Of a DNA stretch of 64,000 bases, positions 58,946 through 64,000 are shown piece by piece. Location of the stretch: NCBI GenBank assembly GCA_013407085.1, contig JACCGJ010003016.1, positions 56,315 through 120,314 on the forward strand, given 5' to 3'. The notes under the pieces were generated by a model. That model did no database searches. It was not told the origin of the DNA and was given only the letters and a program-made list of their open reading frames with translations. This stretch comes from Atriophallophorus winterbourni. Taxonomy: Eukaryota; Platyhelminthes; Trematoda; Plagiorchiida; Microphallidae. The position numbers and the translations under genes are program-made. Numbering within the stretch: the stretch's first letter is position 1; the number at the start of each line of letters is the position of its first letter.

Positions 58946-61400
58946 GATCCAGTCCCGTTATACAACCATGTTCACGAATGTACCCAGGGGAGAGGTTCTG
59001 ACCGCCCCTCTGTCTTGGATTTCGTGTTAACATCGGAAGAAAAATCTATCGAAGCGATCGAATTCCAGGCTCCGCTGGGTCTTAGCGACCGTTCAGTGCT
59101 TGTATTTGACTATGTTTGCAGTACTCAGCAACCGCTTGCTCCGAATAGGGTGGTTCGACGGGTAAATAAATTGGCCCTGAGTAAATCGCTTGTGCAGATT
59201 CCGCATTTTCAGATGGACAACATAAGCCCTGACGCGCAATGGAACGAACTTGTAAGTTTTCTGAAACTGAAGATAGTCGAAAATTCGCAGATCGTTCAGA
59301 GAGGTGCGTCTATGGACTTCGTTTTGTTGTCCACAGGAGAACAAAAAAGTGGAAAGCACTAAAGCGAGCAGCGTGGGTGCAGTACAAAGCCAACAATACT
59401 TCTACTTCTTGGCAACATCTCCGTATGTTACGCAACAAAGTGACTGCACTTATTCGAGAGGATAAGGAAGCGCGCTGTCAAAAATGATGTTGCTGTCAAA
59501 AATGGAACGCAACCCTTAGTTACTATACAAAATCATGAATGCGAAAGCGAAATTCAAACCAGGTATTTTTCCCATCCAGAATGGTGAAAAACTCTCTGAA
59601 ATAGCGTTGGAAACCGCAAATGCTCTAGCAATTTACTACTCTAAAGTGTTCATGCCATAGGTTTTAGTGGAACGTTTTGAGTATTCAATCGATACAGGAA
59701 TCGAAACATTGTGAGATATTTCGATAAATCCAATGATTGTTGCAAGTCATTTACTCAAACTAAATGTAAGAAAATCCCCAGGAGCGGATGGCATCACACC
59801 GGATGTGCTCAGGTTCTGTCACCGTCAGCATTGTGAACCGCTCTGTACCGAAAGATTGGAAGTCCGGCGTGATAACACCTATCTTCAAAGGCGGTTGCCG
59901 ATCTGACGCTGCAAATTATCGTTACGTCACACTTTTACCTGTTATTGCTAAGCTCATGGAACGTATAGTCTCGAAAAGAATGGTTGCACACTTTGAATCG
60001 CAGAATTTGTTTTCACTAGCGCAGCATGGATTTCGATCTCAGCGCTCGTGTCTAAAGAATCTTCTCACAGCGTTAGACGACTGGACAACGGAGTTGGATA
60101 GAAGTTCTTGCATCCACGTCTGTTACCTAGACATTTCGAAAGCTTTTAACAGAGTCAATCATCATTTGCTTCACCAAAACTGATGCGTTTAGGAATATGT
60201 GATCCACTCCTCTCATGGTTGTGCGACTATCTCTCAGATCGCGACGCCCAAGTTAAAGTTAACGGAGCGCTATCCCAAATGTTCAAAACCACCAGTGGAG
60301 TCCCACAAGGATCTGTGCTAGGCACGCTCCTCCTTCTGCTGTACATAAATGATTTACCCCCCCATATCCTCCAAAATGGTCCTGTTAGCGGATGACATGG
60401 AAATTTGGACGCCAATAAGTTCTGCAGAGGATTGTCAGAAACTGCAAATGGATTTGGACATCGTGTCGAATTGGGCGGTCATGAATGACGTCATTCAACA
60501 TACAGAAATGTAAGTTGCTCCATCTTGGCAAGAATGTTCCTTGGACATATCGATTAGGAACTGAACACCTAGCATGGAGCTCGATGGAAAAAGATCTTGG
60601 AGTGTGGATTAGCGGAAACCTGAAGAGCACAGCGCACTGCTAAATTGTTTGGCCAGAGGTAGTGAGCTGCATGCTGAAACAGGCTGGAGTCTGACTACCA
60701 TTTCCTGTTCTTTTTTCTTCCTCATATCTGTCTAGGCCTGGGCAACCTGACATTATCTTAGCCCACGTGCAGTCTATGACTGTGCGGCACTTTGCCTGGA
60801 ACCGGCTTGTGATTTCATTCATTCATATCGACGGGCAAACAGATTTTTCGGTATCTTTCGAAGAATATTTGGAAGATTCTCTCTGGTAACCTTACCAAGG
60901 ATAATGAATGTCTACCTTCGCCCTACGATAGAGTATGCGGTAGAGGTCTGGGCTCCTTGGCTGCGAAAAGACATTGCTCTCTTCGATAAAATCTATCATA
61001 GAGCAACAAAGTTAGTGATTGGTCTCCGCATTGTGCCGTACACCGAAAGATTGCAACGTCTGGGTCTATGCGACTTTACCCAAAGAAGGATACGACGCCA
61101 TATTATTCTGACATATAGAATAGTGTCTACCGAAGGAATCCACTAAAACACTTGCTTGATGTGTGTGATGGGAAAGTGACACGCAAACATACCTTCTCAC
61201 TTTACTCCTTGCCTGGCGGTGTTTAAAGCGAAATTGGACTTACATATGCAAAAGAATAACATTCGTGAGCCTTACATTTGATATTTACTATTGCTTTTAT
61301 ACTATTCTATTTTTCCTGTTATTGTTCATACCGTAATCCTGTGGTGTTGTAAAGTATTTTCTTTTTTAACCATAAATCCTTGAATCTTGAATCTTGAATC
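58946..61400 (+). mobile_element. LINE-C: 5'-truncated, decayed CR1-like LINE
   Basis: It begins inside the endonuclease (PVPLYNHVHECTQGRG, PLGLSDRSVLVFDYV). RT pieces follow in several frames: KSPGADGITPDVL; VPKDWKSGVITPIFKGG to FNRVNHHLLHQN (59,788-60,183); TTSGVPQGSVLG (60,183-60,395); LADDMEIW (~60,380). Repeat W interrupts it at 60,641-60,829. It then continues RRANRFFGIFRR and MNVYLRPTIEYAVEVWAPWL (60,904-61,146). The 3' tail is about three CTTGAAT units ending at ~61,400. Confidence 0.85.
60641..60829 (+). repeat. Repeat W inserted in LINE-C
   Basis: Contains GGTAGTGAGCTGCATGCTGA, CATATCTGTCTAGGCCTGGG, GCCCACGTGCAGTCTATGAC and ends in (ATTC)-type units. It separates LKSTAHC from RRANRFFG of the LINE-C RT and matches the reverse complement of 63,500-63,690. 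Non-coding. Confidence 0.8.
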
Positions 61401-61912
61401 AGCCGAAAACCCTACACTGAGCGAATCAAAACGCTAAATTTATTTGATTATCCACGTCGTAGTCTCCGAGGGGATTTGATTCTGGTTTACAATGTTTTGA
61501 ATACCGAATATCACCATCTGCAATGCTTATTGAATCTACAAAGCTCCCATAATACAAGAGCTCACACATTTACTCTAACTGCCGTGCGAGTTTGTTTTAC
61601 TTGTAATAACCTGCCAGATAATGTTGTAAGCTCACCAAACCAGCAAACTTTCAAGAGAAGCATTGATGCCTTTTTGATCCTAAACCCGTGCATCGAAGAA
61701 AACTATACATCTTAACATCATGCACCTACATTTGTTATCCCACTAATCGAAAACAATTTCTGCCCTCTGGATATTTACTTGATTCTTGAACTGCTCAGTA
61801 AGCAATCTAATCCCATTTTTGCTTGTTATATTATACGTTGTTGTCATATTATTCTGTGTTTTTTTGCAAAGCTATATGCTTTTTAGACCATTAAAATTGA
61901 ATTGAATTGAAT
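61401..61912 (+). mobile_element. LINE-B, right part (3' end)
   Basis: Starts AGCCGAAAACCCTACACTGA (SRKPYTERIK), then LRGDLILVYNVLNTEYHHLQ and the frame 61,476-61,715 (RVCFTCNNLPDNVV, FKRSIDAFLILN). The 3' UTR ends ACCATTAAAATTGAATTGAA near 61,912. This is the part missing from LINE-B at 53,905, and the 16,905-17,435 fragment joins the two sequences without a break. Confidence 0.75.
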
Positions 61913-62455
61913 AATAGATTAATAAGTAATGTTATATATACGAAAAACAGCTTCAATTTGGCCGAACGAAAGATGGAGATTAGAAACATCTAAAGCCGTT
62001 AATATGTAGGGAATATGCTGTGATTGTTGGATTGGAGGAACTTCACTTACAGAAACATTGCTTATGGTATGGTATTGAGTGAGTATTCCAAAAATATTCC
62101 AAAAATGGACAAATACGAAGAGATCGTAAATGAAAAATTATGTAGTTGACCAAAAATATAAGTCTGCAGTTCACCAAATACAACAAAAATGGAATGAACT
62201 CACTATAAGACCAAAAGAGCAAATCCACTAAGAAAGATCCGTGAAGTCCAACGATAGCAAGATAATCCACACAGGAAAATATAAGAGATGAATTAGAAGG
62301 TGTTGAATGCGCCAAAATGTTGGAGGATCCGTTAATCACAATTCCAGCACGGAGTAACGCACGCAGATATCGCAATTGAAGAAGACAAATTCCGAGAGTT
62401 CTAAATTATATTAACTGCTGAAAAGTATATTGTACAAGCATTAATTCGAATGAAG
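61913..62455. other. No gene recognised
   Basis: AT-rich. A minus-strand hydrophobic frame (62,375-62,043) has no recognised homology. Confidence 0.45.
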
Positions 62456-62676
62456 TATACATGGCCAGCATCGGCTATAACGCGGTGCTTCCTAAGTTCA
62501 ACCCGGATAATCTCTTGGCTTCGCGATCGGCGAAGATTTCAAACAGACAAAAAGAATATACGTTTTGGCAGTGGTGGGTGCTTCTCTGCAGCTTTCCACC
62601 GAAAGAAATTCTGGACGCTCGATTGGCTTGTTAGCCACATACTGTCCTGTGCAAACTGAACTGAACTGAACTACAT
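62456..62676 (+). repeat. Repeat W, 3' half
   Basis: CGCGGTGCTTCCTAAGTTCA, TTGGCAGTGGTGGGTGCTTC and TCTGGACGCTCGATTGGCTT, ending in CTGAACTGAACTGAACT. It matches the minus-strand copy at 63,300-63,500. The open frame across it also occurs in that copy but looks like chance. Confidence 0.8.
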
Positions 62677-63299
62677 GGCCAACTAAGATCCAAAGTGAAA
62701 GTAGTTCACTACACCCTGTGACGGCTGGATCCGATCACCGGAGTAATATAGTGGTGGCTCTGTCAGGGCATGCTTTATAAGCAGAAGTCATTATTGTGTA
62801 TTGTTGCGAAGAAGCTCAAACGGGATTATATCCATCCTGCTTTTGACCTAGAAGAAGAAGAATAAGAAAGCGCTCTTTTGTTTTTGAGGTCACATGGTAA
62901 TCGGCGTTATTGGGGATAAGTCGTTTCGCAAATTTTCCATGTTCTGCCATTGATAAAGTAGAATTTTCGCGTGTTCATGCACAACACTGAACAGGATTTT
63001 TTCAACCGAGGTTCTCCTTGATTATGCTGCTGATATAAAGTGATGCCGCTTACAAGAGATTGTGTGTGTGAAGTGTGAAAGCACAAGTCTGATCCAGGAT
63101 GTGACGGGTAGCTGTGTCCTGGGTTGACACTCAACCTGTTCAAATACCACAAAAATTAATTGATGTTGCAGGCTAATCGCGATTGTGGCCCGCTATTAGG
63201 CCTTTGAACTCCGAACATTTTGTTCTTTGCCTTTTCAACTCACCGCTTAATCTACCTTGCGGTTTGTAGAAGCTCTTAGCTTCTTATATCGTAATAAAC
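62677..63299. other. Spacer between convergent W copies
   Basis: No protein recognised. 62,985-63,045 resembles 43,085-43,165. A GAAGAAGAAGAATAAGAA run lies near 62,850. Confidence 0.4.
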
Positions 63300-63690
63300 T
63301 ATTTAGTTCAGTTAAGTTCAGTTGCACAGGACAGTAAGTGGCTAACGAGCCAATCGAGCGTCCAGAATTTCTTCCGGTGGAAAGCTGCGGAGAAGCAACC
63401 ACCACTGCCAAAGCATTTTTTCTTATTTGATTTGGATATCATCGACAATCGCGCCGCCAAGGGATTATCCGGGTTGTATTTAGGAAGCACCTCGTTATGA
63501 ATGTATGTATGTATGAAAGCACAAGCCTGATCCAGGCAAAGTGCCGTACAGTCAGAGACTGCACGTGGGCTAAGATACCGTGAGGTTGCCCAGGCCTAGA
63601 CAGATATGAGGGGGGAAATAAAAATAGAAATGGTAGTGAGACTCTAGCTTGTTTCAGCATGCAGCTCACTACCGTTGACCAATCAATTTA
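63300..63690 (-). repeat. Repeat W, longest copy (inverted)
   Basis: In minus orientation it starts GGTAGTGAGCTGCATGCTGA near 63,678, passes an internal (CATA)n at ~63,500-63,515, and ends with CTGAACTTAACTGAAC near 63,302. It joins the parts seen separately at 60,641-60,829 and 62,456-62,676. Length is about 390 bp, with no coding capacity. Confidence 0.8.
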
Positions 63691-63869
63691 GCACGATGTT
63701 AGCCGCACAGCACATAAATGATGCTGGAAAGATAAAACTAAATTTCTCTTCACCAGTACGGTGAGAGATCAGCTAAAAAGAGTTGTGTATTAAAAAACAA
63801 ACAGAATTCTAGCATTTAATTACATACCAGGCAACGCTAAAAATGATGAACTACCTAATCTTGCATAGA

Positions 63870-64000
63870 AATTAGGGGAGAATTCAGGAAAAAGCTTACC
63901 CCAGATGCGGTCTAAACCGTTCTTAAAACTCGCGACAGAACAGCAGGATATAAGTTCTTCTGGAAGCCGTTTCCAGAAATTTACCACCCTGTATATAGAT
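63870..64000 (-). pseudogene. LINE RT C-terminal fragment
   Basis: The minus strand reads VVNFWKRLPEELISCCSVAS and then FKNGLDRIWGKLFPEFSP, the typical last segment of CR1-like polyproteins (WN.LP..VV...SV..FK..LD). It enters from beyond the window end. Confidence 0.7.

Noticed and set aside
62450..62659. Open frame shared by two repeat W copies (GSGGCFSAAFHRKKFW...)
   Set aside because: It recurs only because the repeat recurs. It has no domain, the two upstream sequences differ in frame, and copy 60,641-60,829 lacks it.

Overview
The window is eukaryotic, AT-rich, and most likely from a flatworm, probably a digenean trematode. This is an inference from the combination of a metazoan multi-exon gene with very large introns, small candidate 5' exons with introns of about 40 nt, and dense CR1-like LINEs with Ty3/gypsy and BEL/Pao relics. 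No rRNA, tRNA, CRISPR or bacterial feature was found. Family calls come from recognising motifs by eye, not from searches.

Left half (about 1.2-30 kb, minus strand): one host gene, an unconventional myosin of class VII type. Sixteen exons were assembled by hand. Every junction has GT..AG borders and all phases agree, giving about 1,219 codons: SH3-like N-terminal segment, complete motor, two IQ motifs, a polar linker, a MyTH4 domain and the start of a FERM domain. The 3' part of the gene, where class VII myosins carry SH3, MyTH4 and FERM repeats, lies beyond position 1. Two small candidate exons at 29,963-30,046 may be the 5' end. The introns hold LINE and gypsy relics and a ~230-bp repeat (here U) in tandem and inverted arrays.

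Middle (30-49.7 kb): no host gene recognised. It is gene-poor DNA with layered transposon relics: LINE fragments on both strands, a BEL/Pao integrase relic, a decayed LINE (LINE-E) with a second partial copy, and a minus-strand Ty3/gypsy gag-protease-RT block.

Right part (50-64 kb): a nest of CR1-like LINEs. LINE-A (about 53.9-58.95 kb) has both ORFs intact: ORF1 with a PHD-type zinc finger, and ORF2 with an APE-type endonuclease plus reverse transcriptase. LINE-A and a 5'-truncated LINE-C lie inside an older LINE-B, whose 3' end reappears at 61.4 kb. A short repeat (W) is inserted in LINE-C and recurs as a convergent pair at 62.5-63.7 kb.

The most notable signal is at the ORF1/ORF2 junction of LINE-A. 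An in-frame A AAA AAC heptamer is followed by an 8-nt spacer and a GC-rich stem whose loop can pair downstream, with ORF2 in the -1 frame and no stop in between. LINE-B keeps the same heptamer, spacer and a stem. This suggests ORF2 is made by programmed -1 frameshifting.
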